DNA from: Diplonema japonicum
Taxonomy: Eukaryota; Euglenozoa; Diplonemea; Diplonemida; Diplonemidae
Direction of reading: 5' to 3'
DNA: 64,000 nucleotides
Assembly (NCBI GenBank): GCA_964019335.1
Contig: OZ025683.1
Location: forward strand, 124,001-188,000
In this document: positions 38,203-49,200 of the stretch, piece by piece
How the letters are laid out: each line of letters starts with the position of its first letter
Position numbering within the stretch: position 1 is the first letter of the stretch
Translations under genes and position numbers: made by a program
Notes under the pieces: model-generated
The model's database searches: none
The model's input: only the letters and a program-made list of their open reading frames with translations
What the model was told of the DNA's origin: nothing

Positions 38203-40755
38203 ATGGCGGTTCTCGACCCTTGGTTGTCGATGTGGGAACCTGTAAAGCAAGACAGCGGGGAAGGGTTCGAGGTACCGGGGTACGAACAGATTCAATCCAT
38301 TGCCAAGGCGTGCAAAGCGGGCGACAATAATGCGATCAACAATTTCACGGTGGACCCCGTGCTGCCCATGCAGAACACAACACTTCAACAAGATGCACCC
38401 CCACAACAGCAATCGTACCTACGAGCCGCGATGACAAAGGAAGACACCGCTGCCTATCGTTCCAAGATAACAAACGCCGACAAATTCTGGTCGGACACCG
38501 TCACAGACAGCTTTGTAAGCGTGAACTTAGACAAGAAGGAATGGACACCAGCACCTGCCAACGATTCACAACCAGAAACAACAACACTGCATCGTACTGT
38601 TGAAGGGAGGGTCACAGGACGGTGTCTTGACATGAAGCTGCACACGCACAGCTTACAAAAAGATCTCGGGCTGCTGTTGGGCGATTACATAGAATACTCC
38701 ATCGACCACAACACAGCACAGGTTGTAAAACCTTCTTCTCTTCGATCGGAGCTCCATCCATGCAAGCTGTGGAACACCAAGGAGCTGCAGTTCGCCTCAA
38801 CGGTCGACATCAACAACGTCAGGGCAGCCATCGAGGAAGACCACCCTGGAAGCGTTGCAGAGTGCATTGTTAGCAAATCCATCATAAAGCTCCACTCCCC
38901 CCTCCACGCCTCCAGGTACCTGCTTGGAAAGCTTCACGTCAAAGGCTACGACCCCCCATCATACCCGACAAAAAACTCTTACACGTTAGTACCGCATGAC
39001 GATAGTGTTCCCTTCATTCAGGTTACCTCTGCGTCCTTGGGAACACCAGACCCGGCTACAACGTACTATGCGAAATTGACTGAACATAAACATGGTAGAT
39101 GGCACGGTGTGGTGGAGCAGGCGAGAAAAGACGTGTCCGTTCCCGCTGGGATCAGGGAGGTCTCGTGCATGAAGGAACCCGCTCCGATAGAAAGCTTTCC
39201 CGTTGGCGGGGGAACTGGTTCCGGGTACAGGCTGGACCTGACGGAACACTGTTTTGTCTTCAGCATCGACAGGAAAGGAACGCTTCTTTACGACGACGCG
39301 TTCACCGTGAAGAAAACACTCAACAAAGACGGCGGAACGGAGTACATAGTTATGGTTCACATCGCAGACCCCTCAGAGCTGGTGGAGGAGGGCTCCGACA
39401 TAGATGTCTATGCGGAAGCGAAATCCTGCGATGTATTCCTCCCGGATGTCAAAAACGGCGGCGAATCCATGGGCATGGTGGACAGAATGCTGCCCGACGA
39501 AATCACCTCACGCTGCTCCCTCTCCGAAGGCGTCCCTCGACACGCGTTAACAGTGCTCCTTCGAATCGGTCAAAACGGCGATGTTCTGTTCACCGATCTT
39601 CTTAAAACAACAATTTCAAACGCGTGCTGCCTGTACATGACCGACGACATGACTTGGCGTGACTTTGTGAACCAACAGATCTCCGATCACAACAGGGTAC
39701 CTTTACCTCCTGTGGTTGCGCATGCTAACGTCCTCCATGAGGCCTATCTTGCTGCTTCGTCGAAGACCATGTTCCTGGAGGAAAAAACACAAGGTAGAGA
39801 GGGGCCTTCCGCAGTGGTGCAGTATTTCATGATCGCAGCGAAGCGGATTGCTGCAGACACGCTTTCTAAAAAAGTACCCGGGATCGTGTATTATGTGGTG
39901 AACAAACCACCTGATTTCAAATCCTCCGAACTAACTACAAAAATGAAAAATGTCGAGCGTGCTGTGGACAGGCTGACAGGCTTCACCACAAAACTCGACT
40001 TCACCTCCGAAACCAAACTCTGCGCCTCGTTGGAAAAGCTGAAACAAACCGTTACCAACCGTGTCTCATATCTAGGTATACTCAGATACCTCAACATGGA
40101 ACTGAGCAAACGGTTCAACAAAGAAAGCTACACATCTCCGACAGAAGATGGTTGGCCGGTTGCTGTTGAGATACCCTTTACATCGCCTTTGAGAAAATAC
40201 ACCGATTTACAAGTTGTTCGAATGTTGTCTACCGGGAAGGGTGAGAATTGCACCGTTGACGGGATGGTAGTAATCGACGAGAAAGGTCAACGGAAAAGAA
40301 GGCTCGCCAGAAAGTTAAAACGGTTTCATTTTGCGTTCGGGCTGTTTTACCGAGGTGCTCCAAAGCGAAGCATCTTACCGTGTAGGAACAGGTGTGTTAT
40401 GCTAACGTTGAGCTCCCGTGGTGACAAGATGCGGATTGCCATTTTCGATGCGGTCACAGAGGACGTCTTCCATGTCAACATTAATGAGGTTTCGGCGTTT
40501 GCTAGCCACCGTGTCGATCCCACTGGAACCGCTTATGTGGTGTGGAGCGGTGGTCCTGCGTCGGAAGAAGAAGAGCTGATACCTTTCGTCACAGAGTTCT
40601 CTGCCGTTTTATTCTCCGAAACCGGCCAGCAGATTGCAGACTTTAAAACGGATCGTAAAATCCTCAGGAGGTCCGAGGAGGCCTCTTACCCACCCCTCCC
40701 TCTCCAGCTTGGAACGGACTCGCCTGTTGACTGGATTCCTCATTGCCCATTTTAG
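38203..40755 (+). CDS. RNase II/RNB-family exoribonuclease (Dis3-like)
   Basis: 850 residues. The family degrades RNA 3' to 5'. An N-terminal ~200-residue region precedes cold-shock-like beta segments (~130-330, VEGRVTGRCLDMK, GDYIEYSID), the RNB catalytic domain (~345-690) and an S1-like end (~735-800). RNB hallmarks are visible: CFVFSIDRKGTLLYDDAF, EYIVMVHIADPSELVEEGS, MLPDEITSRCSLSEGVPRHA and FTSPLRKYTDLQVVRML. In the usual metal-binding run D-x5-D-x-D-D the second Asp is replaced by Leu while the first and the last two remain. There is no PIN domain, so it is more like Dis3L2 or RNase II than Dis3. A mitochondrial role is possible, but no clear targeting peptide is seen. Single exon. Confidence 0.88.
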   Translation: MAVLDPWLSMWEPVKQDSGEGFEVPGYEQIQSIAKACKAGDNNAINNFTVDPVLPMQNTTLQQDAPPQQQSYLRAAMTKEDTAAYRSKITNADKFWSDTVTDSFVSVNLDKKEWTPAPANDSQPETTTLHRTVEGRVTGRCLDMKLHTHSLQKDLGLLLGDYIEYSIDHNTAQVVKPSSLRSELHPCKLWNTKELQFASTVDINNVRAAIEEDHPGSVAECIVSKSIIKLHSPLHASRYLLGKLHVKGYDPPSYPTKNSYTLVPHDDSVPFIQVTSASLGTPDPATTYYAKLTEHKHGRWHGVVEQARKDVSVPAGIREVSCMKEPAPIESFPVGGGTGSGYRLDLTEHCFVFSIDRKGTLLYDDAFTVKKTLNKDGGTEYIVMVHIADPSELVEEGSDIDVYAEAKSCDVFLPDVKNGGESMGMVDRMLPDEITSRCSLSEGVPRHALTVLLRIGQNGDVLFTDLLKTTISNACCLYMTDDMTWRDFVNQQISDHNRVPLPPVVAHANVLHEAYLAASSKTMFLEEKTQGREGPSAVVQYFMIAAKRIAADTLSKKVPGIVYYVVNKPPDFKSSELTTKMKNVERAVDRLTGFTTKLDFTSETKLCASLEKLKQTVTNRVSYLGILRYLNMELSKRFNKESYTSPTEDGWPVAVEIPFTSPLRKYTDLQVVRMLSTGKGENCTVDGMVVIDEKGQRKRRLARKLKRFHFAFGLFYRGAPKRSILPCRNRCVMLTLSSRGDKMRIAIFDAVTEDVFHVNINEVSAFASHRVDPTGTAYVVWSGGPASEEEELIPFVTEFSAVLFSETGQQIADFKTDRKILRRSEEASYPPLPLQLGTDSPVDWIPHCPF

Positions 40756-40790
40756 GAAGGGGGAAAGTGTTTGGAAAAAATTTTTTTTTT

Positions 40791-40826
<36 letters not shown>

Positions 40827-40873
40827 TTATGTTTCATTAAGAGATATCCAGGCTGGAGAAGAAAAAAAAAAAA

Positions 40874-41328
40874 ATGGACCCCGGATGGTTGATTCTTTGT
40901 TTGTTCATGTATGTAAAAAATCGATTTTTGAAAAAAAAAATTTTAAAAAAAAAATTGCAGGATTGCTGAGGTGTTCTTAGTCGGTGTGTTGATTCTTCCG
41001 ATGCCGTCCAACTCTGTGAGGGGGATGGTGATCGACGGATTCCGTAAGATTTGGAAGAAATACCCTAACATAAGGTCGGGGGCTGCGCTGGTGATGTTCT
41101 TGAACATTTGGTACTTTTGGTCAGCACTGAACTTTATCTACTCCGACGACGCGTACAAAACTGAGAACAGGCAGGTTTTGCTGCGCCTGTTCAGGGAGGA
41201 GCGCAATGCCTACCTCACCGGTTTTGGGATTTTCAACTTCCTGGTGTTGTACAGGCTGCTGGACCTTCATACCCAGCTCCACGACGCCAGAAACTTCCAG
41301 AAGAAGGAACAGGCTTTGAAGAAGGAGT

Positions 41329-41330
<2 letters not shown>
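40874..41330 (+). CDS. Bap31-like ER membrane protein
   Basis: Two exons: 40874-40908 and 40961-41330, with intron GTATGTAAAA...ATTGCAG (52 bp) splitting the codon at position 12. The product has 134 residues. The joined start MDPGWLILCLFMIAEVFLVG matches the family's first transmembrane helix ('..Y.E....LL..+P'). KIWKKYPNIRSGAALVMFLN (second span start), then LRLFREERNAYLTGFGIFNF (third span) match the 'RAQRN.YI.GF' signature of Bap31/Yet1. A charged helix HDARNFQKKEQALKKE closes the protein, so the long coiled coil and death-effector-like part of animal Bap31 are missing. Role by family: export and quality control of ER membrane proteins. The ATG follows A12. Confidence 0.8.
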
Positions 41331-41359
<29 letters not shown>

Positions 41360-41809
41360 CTTTTTTTTTTTTGGTTAAGACGAAATGGAAGCGCAAGATT
41401 AGTTTTCTCTCTTGATTCTGCGTTCATCTGCCTATTTCATTGCCCCCTTCTTGATTAAGTTCGGGTTGGGATTCTGTAGCCTTGTGTGCTCTGTCTAAAA
41501 GTGGAAAGAGGTTTTTTTTTACCTCCTAACATAGTTATTGTCTCTCCTCAATTATGGGGGTTCTTTTTTTTTTTTTTTTTCTAACCCATTTTTTTCTTTT
41601 TTTCCATTCATTTTTTTTTCTTTAAAAATACCAAGTACGTTTTTCCTTTCCCCTCTCCCCCCCACCTCTTGTCCCTTATTTTTTTTTCAAACCTCAATTC
41701 TTGATTGCAGCTCGAGTGGGAGGCTCACCAAAGAGAAGAAAAAGTGAGGGAAAAAAAAGAGGGGGGGGGACGAGCAAACTTTTTGTTTACCTTTACCTTT
41801 CGCCTGAAC

Positions 41810-41844
<35 letters not shown>
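41331..41844 (+). other. Homopolymer spacer before the piggyBac element
   Basis: T-rich with a T20 tract after the Bap31-like stop, short complex segments (41386-41500) and a T-tract of about 34 (41813-41846) into which the TTAA of the transposon is set. No gene is seen. Confidence 0.6.
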
Positions 41845-41850
<6 letters not shown>

Positions 41851-43603
41851 CCATAAAGAACCGCTATTTTTCGTCCAAAAAGTCGATTTTGAACTTTTCG
41901 TTCAAACACCAAAATAAAATGGCGAGGGTGGAGTTAGAGGGTGTGTACCTATATTATTTTCACTACCCCATTTTCTGGAGCGCGAAGCGGCCTGCATTTC
42001 AGCCCCAGACGCGCCCAAACTTTGGTGGTAGAGCAGCATTTGAGAGAAACAACTCTTGCAAAGGGCACATGCTATCCGGAGGTTCCATGGTTTCAGCAAG
42101 CAGCGCTTATTCAGCGTGCAGGGTGGGCTGGTTATTTTTTTTTCACCACTTATGGCCGTTCTTTGAACGCAAGTCTGAGGTGCCGCAGATATGCGACTTG
42201 TCCAATTTAAACGTATTTCTATTTTCAAGTGGTTTTCAAGAGGTTTTCAGGTGGTTTTTTAAGTGTTGTTGGTGTGAAAAAATTCGAAACAGGGCACAGG
42301 GCACATTGCTACGTTGCAATCTCTGCACGAGAACATGGCCTGGGTGCGTTTTTTCTCTAATTTGTTGCACACAGTGCAATTCCGTGCCTTTTGCATCTTT
42401 TCAGGACACATTGAAGGTGCACCCTTGGTACGTGAAGGTGCACCCTGAGGGGTAGGTATCTTAGGCTCCGGCGGGGAACACTTGATGTGGGTGCCACCCT
42501 TTTGCGATGATGTTGTTTGACAAGATTTCTTTGCCACACACTTGCTGACACTGAATGGGTATTCTGGGAGCAATTTCCGGGTTTTCCTGATGGTCCCCAT
42601 GCAGTGGAAATCCGCATTGTAAATCCGTATCAACAATGGGACAAGCGAAAGCAGTTGTCAAAGACAATCCAGTAATTCTGGTGCTGATATTCGGTGAGCA
42701 GCTCTGCCTCTTTCCCCCGGGTGCCCGCGCCGGTACAAACAATCATGTTTAGAGTGTAACCGGTGTCTGATTTGCATTTTGAACCCATAACGCTTCCTCT
42801 TCTTCGGCTCACAAACAATGAACCCGACACGGCTTCTACAGCGTATGGTTCATCCACAGCAAGGTTTCGCTTGGGTACATACAGGGATGACCAAGAAGGA
42901 ACCACAAGATTTATAAGATTGCGCCCTTTAGCCATTCTGTCTCCTTCTCCTCCACCAGGGGGCAACCCAAACCGCATTTGGCGCATTATTCTTAGGAGCC
43001 TGTTTCTTTCCATTACCGTTCTGAAATATTGTGAATATGGGGAATCTGTGAGTTCGTCCTGTGCCCAGTAGACCTTGATATCTGTCTTGATTATGAGCCC
43101 TGTAAGTATCCAAAGGCCTCTATACCACTCGAATGGCTTGCTGCCCACCCCACGATAGCCTTTTAGAGCCGCAGGAGTGAAAAACAACTCAAAGTACAGG
43201 ACAAACCCCCTGCTGGAGGGGCGCCCTATCAAAAACAAAGGAAAAACCTCCAGCCCGTTGAGACCCACTACTGCGAAATATTTTCCTCCCCACCTTCTCG
43301 ATTTTGTCATCCCATTCCATATCCGGGATATCCCCATCATCCGGTGCACTGACCCTTCTTCAGAAGTACTTTCGGTACAACTCCTTATGGGGTGTAAAAA
43401 AAACAATGTCTGTGCCACTATTTTTTTTCTCCCCTTGCAGTTTGGATACAAAAATTTACGGGCGACATAGTGTTCAGTATAAAAAAAAGTCGCGCAATAA
43501 GGCCCCTCTTTAAAGAGTGGGCATGCAGAGCACTAAAAATGCCTTAGCAGAATTTAAAAAAATTTTTTAGCTGAATATTCAGCTCCGGTCCTTTATGGGT
43601 TAA
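41845..43603 (-). mobile_element. Degenerate piggyBac-superfamily DNA transposon with TTAA flanks
   Basis: TTAA at 41845-41848 and 43600-43603 flank an element of about 1.75 kb. The terminal inverted repeats are CCCATAAAGAACCG (41850-41863) and its complement form CGGTCCTTTATGGG (43586-43599), 13 of 14 matching, beginning with CCC as is usual for piggyBac. One extra A sits between the left TTAA and the repeat. The interior codes on the - strand for a broken piggyBac transposase. The base composition lacks the long homopolymers of the host spacers. Confidence 0.88.
42259..43451 (-). pseudogene. piggyBac transposase relic (frameshifted, internally deleted)
   Basis: Read on the - strand, the first frame (43451 to 42630) carries the N-terminal piggyBac pattern: FEWYRGLWILTGLIIKTDIK, FRTVMERNRLLRIMRQMRFG, then LAVDEPYAVEA (first catalytic Asp), GYTLNMIVCTGAG and WIVFDNCFRLS (second Asp, 'DN.F.S'). 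A frameshift near 42630 moves to a second frame (down to 42259) with IYNADFHCMGTIRKTRKLLPE (family 'G.RK.RK..P') and a C-terminal Cys-rich zinc domain, CTVCNKLEKKRTQAMFSCRD followed by CNVAMCPVPCFEFFHT. The segment that should hold the third catalytic Asp is missing between them. No ATG is evident at the 5' end; the first frame is open from TTG. It is inactive. Confidence 0.85.
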
Positions 43604-43657
43604 TATAAAAATATTCTATGCAAAAAAAAAAAAAGGAGGGGGGAGTAACAACACACA

Positions 43658-44446
43658 ATGCGGCGCACCTCAGCCTTGTTCTTCAACCCCAAAGGTTTCT
43701 ATGCAAACGGCATGAGACCCCTGAACCCGGGGATGAAAATCAACTTGGCCCCGAAATCGATGCAGTCTTCCATTGCTTCACCCGTATCTAATATGCCCTT
43801 TGATGACGAAGTGCTGGTGTCTCCTGAAATCATATCCAGCCGACTACTGAAATTTCCTATGATCATGAAGGGCTTCTACGGAAGGCGAACAAAGCACAAA
43901 CAAGCAATGCGGAAGTGGTCATATTGGGTAATGGCCAAGACATCTGCCTACAGGTGGCTTCGCAAGGAGGAGCAAGCACTTCAAAGCAGATCTAACATTT
44001 CCGCTGGTTTGGAACAACACGGATTACAATACAAGGCGTGGTCGCATAAGCGCACTAAGCAAAACCTCCATATTTCCCAGGAGATCACGCAGAAGCTGGC
44101 GCAAAACGAACCCCTCGCCTTCCGTTGCATGGCGGAGTTGCTTCGGTCAGACAACTACCTTGTTTACGAGAAAAATAAAGAGTACCTTGAAGAACGCAAA
44201 GCAGCCTCTGTCAAATCACAAGCCTTCTTCAACAGGCACGCCATTCAGAGCCCGGTACCCATGCGCAGAAGGCTGCCCGACCCGAGCTGGCGAGAAATTC
44301 CATAGTATGTTTTTTCTTTTTTTTTTTTTTTGAAAGGAAAAAAAAAAAAAAAAAAAAAAAAATATTCCAACAGCTACCAAGGCCGTATGTCTGACAAAAA
44401 CTTCCACCCGCAACATCCTATTTTCCTGGTCGACTGGAAGATTTAG
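43658..44446 (+). CDS. Mitochondrial large-subunit ribosomal protein bL20m
   Basis: Conserved bL20 core at residues ~68-160: MIMKGFYGRRTKHKQAMRKW, then YWVMAKTSAYRWLRKEEQAL, LEQHGLQYKAWSHKRTKQNL, ISQEITQKLAQNEPLAFRCM, following the bacterial AKGFRGR...YAYRDRR...G..Y..F..GL...LNRK.L..LA..DP.AF pattern. The first ~60 residues are basic and can act as a mitochondrial targeting peptide plus extension. The obvious stop TAG at 44303 overlaps a GTATG donor (TA|GTATG). Splicing to CCAACAG at 44373 restores a Tyr codon and adds YYQGRMSDKNFHPQHPIFLV and a short end, stopping at 44446 (239 aa in total). The added exon keeps frame with no stop, which supports it, but transcripts would be needed to prove it. 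Confidence 0.78.
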
Positions 44447-44574
44447 TATAAAGAAAGATTCGTTATTATAGTGTTTTTTGGTTTTTTTTTTTTCTCTTTT
44501 TTTTTTTTTCCCCATTCTTTCTCTTCTTCTCCTCTTCCAAGAAATAAAAGAGGGGTAATAATAATAAAAAAAAA

Positions 44575-45266
44575 ATGGTTAAGGCTGTTCCACTTAAAAG
44601 CACGATAACGGATTGGAAGGATGAACGGGTGGTACTAGGGGAGGAAGACTTGGAACAGGCGGTGGGGAAAATTTTCGAGCTGATCGAGCTGACGGAGCAA
44701 GGGAAGAAGGAGGAAAAGGAAGCGGTTAAGGAGGAGATTCGAAGTGGGATGGACAAACTGAAAGAAGTGGATTTAGGAAGGGCCCTGCTGCTGGCAGCAA
44801 AACTCGACAAAACAGAGAACGAGGTCACGGCGTCAATGGAAGAGAGCGAAGGTGCAATGGAAGCAGTGCGCAAAAGTCTCGAATTGCAAAAAGAAAAACT
44901 GGCTACTTGCGATGCGGAGTGGGAGGAGGTCGGGACGCTCCCAAAGCTGCTGGTGAAGCTTGACGATTTGGCCGATCTATCGACCTGGAAGAGGAAAATA
45001 GACAAGGCAGCAACCCAGAGGAACGACATCGCTGCACAAGCTCAACAAGCCTCCGCACAGGTCGCGGAGCTGCGCACCACTTTCCACTACCTCCTCAACA
45101 AAGTCGCGTACATCAGCTCAACAGCTGAGAGACTGGTATGGATTTTTTAAAGGGGACGGGAAGGGAAAAAAAAAAAAAAAAAAAAAAAAAAACCCTCCTT
45201 CAGTCGACATCCGACAGCCGAAAACGGCGCCGAGAGGAACCTCCTTCAGGACCTTCGAAAAAATAG
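44575..45266 (+). CDS. Coiled-coil protein with C-terminal nuclear-localisation-like tail
   Basis: Exon 1 (44575-45135) ends at CTG|GTATGG. The intron (68 bp with an A-run of about 29) ends at CCTTCAG, and exon 2 (45204-45266) adds STSDSRKRRREEPPSGPSKK and a stop, giving 207 aa. The protein is mostly helical: ERVVLGEEDLEQAVGKIFEL, SGMDKLKEVDLGRALLLAAK, AVRKSLELQKEKLATCDAEW, and a last helix RTTFHYLLNKVAYISSTAERL. The KRRR tail is a plausible nuclear signal, so a kinetochore or spindle-type adaptor is possible, but the family is not recognised. The start follows A9. Confidence 0.65.
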
Positions 45267-45444
45267 CGGAGTTCTTTTTTTTTTGTTTTGTGTTTTTTTT
45301 TTTTTTTTTTTTCCGTTTTTTTTTTCCCTTCTATTCAGTGTAGTCTTATTTTTTTTTTCCAGGGTTTAAAAAGAAAAGTAGAGGCGCAGCTTTCATTTAA
45401 AGCCGGAAAAAAAAAAAAGAAAAGAAGGGGAGAAGAAAAAAAAA

Positions 45445-46104
45445 ATGGGCACCCACATCAAAAAACCAATGGCAAAGAGTGAACTTTGGTACAAACTGGG
45501 GCAAAAGGCTGCCATAGGCATAGCCTTGGGAGGCTTGATCCAGATGTACTTCAGGAGCAAAGAGGTGGCGCTTATGAAGGGGTCCGGGGGGTTGGTGGAA
45601 TGGGGCCCGCCTTTGCGAACAACCGTATTGCGAGAGGTGGACGGGGCAATGGAACAGAATGGGAGGTGGAGGGCAGCAGTCCACGGGCATACTATAGGAC
45701 TACCGGTTACCGTGGGAAAGTACACGAATTCAGATTTGCTTCAGATTATAGAATCAGAGGGACAGCTCGTATCAGATCGATGGGAATTGCTATCCAGCAC
45801 CAAGGACACAATAATTGGAAAGCGTGCTCTTTACAAAAGCACTTCGTCCCCAGGGTGTTACAAATCAATAACGGCAAAACGCGTCTCTAACCAAGCGATC
45901 TTTGAACAAGTTTACATTTTTGATGATACGAACCCTCACGTTCTGTCATCTTACTCAAAACCCTACCTTGCGTTCTCACGCACCGCCTCCAAAATAGAGC
46001 TTGGTACAGCAGCTTTCAAGCTCAACATCAACGAAAACGCAACATTTCTAGATGAGTTTTTTATCGGGAGGTGTCTCAAAAGCGCCCTTGCTTCCTTTGC
46101 GTAG
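45445..46104 (+). CDS. Unrecognised protein with one N-terminal membrane span
   Basis: 219 residues from an ATG after A9. A single hydrophobic segment lies near the N-terminus (AAIGIALGGLIQMYF, ~22-36) behind a basic stretch (HIKKPMAKSELWYKLGQK), as in inner-mitochondrial or ER anchor proteins. The rest is a soluble domain with strand-like segments (GRWRAAVHGHTIGLPVTVGK, ESEGQLVSDRWELLSS, IFEQVYIFDDTNPHVL, TAAFKLNINENATFLDEFFI). No motif is recognised. It lies between an unknown coiled-coil gene and a CCDC17-like gene, which gives no functional hint. It ends in two successive TAG codons. Confidence 0.6.
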   Translation: MGTHIKKPMAKSELWYKLGQKAAIGIALGGLIQMYFRSKEVALMKGSGGLVEWGPPLRTTVLREVDGAMEQNGRWRAAVHGHTIGLPVTVGKYTNSDLLQIIESEGQLVSDRWELLSSTKDTIIGKRALYKSTSSPGCYKSITAKRVSNQAIFEQVYIFDDTNPHVLSSYSKPYLAFSRTASKIELGTAAFKLNINENATFLDEFFIGRCLKSALASFA

Positions 46105-46292
46105 TAGGGCTTTTTTTTCTTCTTTTTTTTCTCTTTTTTTTTTCTTCTTTTTTTACAAAAGAAATTGCTTATCAAGTGATCTTTAAGCATCTTTTTTTTA
46201 AGGGGGGCAAAAAGATGAGGAATTTGTGATGATTATATCGCCACAGTAACCCCCCCCCCCCCCCCCCCCACCCCACCCCCCCTCCACGTTTC

Positions 46293-49200
46293 ATGAAAGG
46301 GGTGGTGTGCCCCCAATGCAGCATGATCCTCGAATCCGACGAAGGCCTCGCACGGCACACGCGGGCCTTTTGTACTAAATACAACAGTAGAACCGCTGTA
46401 GGAGCCATACCTCCTGTGGTGTCCAAACAGAAGAATGGCCTTCAGTGGTTTCGGGATAAAGTCAAATTTGAGGAACACACTGCGAGCGACCGGCGACGGA
46501 AGGAGCGGGCGAAGGAGATAGACATCGTCGAGAACACGCTCGGTCTTGGTGGGCTTGCCAGGATAAAGCGGCAAGAAGCGGGCGTGGCAGAGTGGATGGA
46601 GAACCCGAGTGCAGCAGCCAAACGGGCTGCCGCCGTGTCCAAACCCATGGAAACACAAACAGAAGTTAAATATCAATCCCTGGAATCAGGTGCTTCTGCA
46701 ATCCGTGCCATTGCGAGCAACAGCATGTGGACTGGCAGAACACATCCTTACTGCGCCGTGCACGCCATCCCCCTATCGCCTCGTACAGTTGTTGGAAAGC
46801 TGTACCCACTGGCCCACCCTGTTCCATGCGTTCCTGATGCACCGCAGCGGGTAGGCGTTTTAGATGTGCCTGTTGACAGTACGGCCAGCCTGGCGCCCTT
46901 GGCACCTCTTGCACCCCCTCCACCCGAGTTCAACCTCCACGTCACCGAGGAACTGCAGAAGATCCGGAACCTCCTTACAACACGCGGCGAGGCGAAGCTT
47001 ATCAACGACGTTGCAGCGCTTGAGACGCGTGTTGGTAGGAACGACCTGACAGCGCAGAACGGCCAGCAAGCGCACCTTTTGAATGGGATGCAGCAACTGA
47101 AAGCATCGCTTCTCATGCGCGGGGAAGGGAAGCTGGTGCGTGATGTAGCCTCATTGGAAGCGCAGATCGCTGCAATAGGACAACAAGACACGCCGGGTCA
47201 AAAATCAAAAGTGTCACCAGTGCTGCAGGTACAGATGCAGGCACTCATGTCACAGCTGAACGACCAGATGGCACAGACAGCGGCACTGCTGAGGAAGGAC
47301 GGCACCGCAGCCAGCAGCATGAAGCAGGACATCATTGAGCTCCGCGAGGCGGTCAACAACGCTGCACCCGCACAGGCGGGGCCCATGCACACACAACAGG
47401 CGGACGACATCACCGTCATGCAGCAGGAAATGGAACGCATCACAAAGCAACAAGAGATCGCGAAGATGCGACTCGAGCTGCAGCGTCAGAAGGAAGTGAT
47501 GGAGAGAGAGCTGCGCGTGGCACGGCAGCGCGACGAGGAAGAAACAGAGCGTCAGGTGTGGAAAGCAGACCAAGAACGGCAGAAGGAAGAAGAGAAGCGG
47601 CGTCAGGACGAAGCGAAGAAAGGACACTTCCAGCACAACAAGGGATTCATCATCTTCTTTGACAAGGTGACTGGCCTGCCACGTGAGGGCGCGCAGATGA
47701 TGGGGTGGCCTGGAAAGGAAATCCGTGCCGTGTATGCCATGTTCGGTTCTGGGCAGCAGGTGTCGCCTTTAAAAGAGCTAGCTGTGAGCACGACAGACAA
47801 TGATGCAGCCTCCGTGTTCCACAAAGAGGCGTACTTAGCCCAGAAGCGGTTTTTCAATATACAAGAGAGCGCTGCGGCACTGCATATGCTCATTGAGATC
47901 CAGTTGGTTGCTAAACATCCTGCGAAGGAAGGGGAATCCTACCAGACTCTTCCTTGCGGCTGGTCACTATTCCCTGTCACTAATGAGACGGGTACGCTGC
48001 TCACCGGGAACTACAGGATTCCTCTACATTTTGCCCCTGTTAACCCGTCTGCATCGCAGATGACAATGCATGAGTTCTCCAAGCTCGAAGAGCACCACCA
48101 AAATACTTTCGATGCCAAGCACGATGTGTACCTTAGGTTGGCAAGGCCGTCTGATGCTGCACCCGAGCTGGCAAGGCGGCTCGACCTTTCCATGGATGAC
48201 TACAGAGTGCCTGATATATACAAGGACATGCAAGAACAGGAAGAAGATGGATTGGAACTCACCGCCCCATTGCTACCAGATGTTTCTGTGTTGAGGGTTA
48301 CCTCTAGCCGTCGCTCGGTTCTTAGAAAAACGCAAAGCCATGAACATCTGAGCTCGTCGATCGGGCGATCAGCTGTCAAGATTGCTACGCCGGAAATATC
48401 GGAAGCAGGCAGCGCCGCATCACAGCCAATAGAGGCGATCGACGTGGAAGAAGAAGAGCTGCCTTGGAGGGAAGTAGTTATAGAAGTACAGACTGTCCTC
48501 GTGAAGGGGCCGACGTCCATTCCGAAAGCACTACGCGGAAAGCTGATGCTTGTAAACGATTGCAATACAAGATTATACAGCCACGACATCCCAGCAGTCG
48601 AAACATCAAGAGACAGCAAAGAAGCTGTTGCGACGATGGCAGGTAGCACAGCAACGCTCCCTGCATACTGCACCGAACAGGGCAACAAAGTAGTGTTGGA
48701 GGTATGGGGTGGCGCGTCGGTGGGCTTCACCGAGACCCTCTTAAAATGGGGTATCGTGGATGTGACACAGTGTTTGAAGAATGACACCGCTGTCTCTACC
48801 ACGGTACTGCTGTACGCTCCGCCTGTTATGTCTGACAAACCGGACCCAAGCGGACACGCTGTGGTGACAATGCACAGCTACACACCAGATCCTACTCACA
48901 CCACTCCACGATCGGAAGGAGCGGCTTCTGTAATGCGGTCGACAGCGTCCTTGATGATGTCGGTGATGTCAAGACGGCGGAGCGTTGTGCAGCGAGCCCG
49001 CATCGAACTCCCCACAGAACCCGTTCGCGTGGACCCATCCACACGGTTCCACATTAAAATCCACGCCGGTTCGCTGTACCCGTTGAACGTGACATGGAGC
49101 AGGGTGGTCGTAAGAGTCTTCAAACAAACCCCGCAAAAAACCTGGGAAACAACAGGAAACATTTACTCCGCAGTTCAAACAACCGACGCCGACCCCATCC

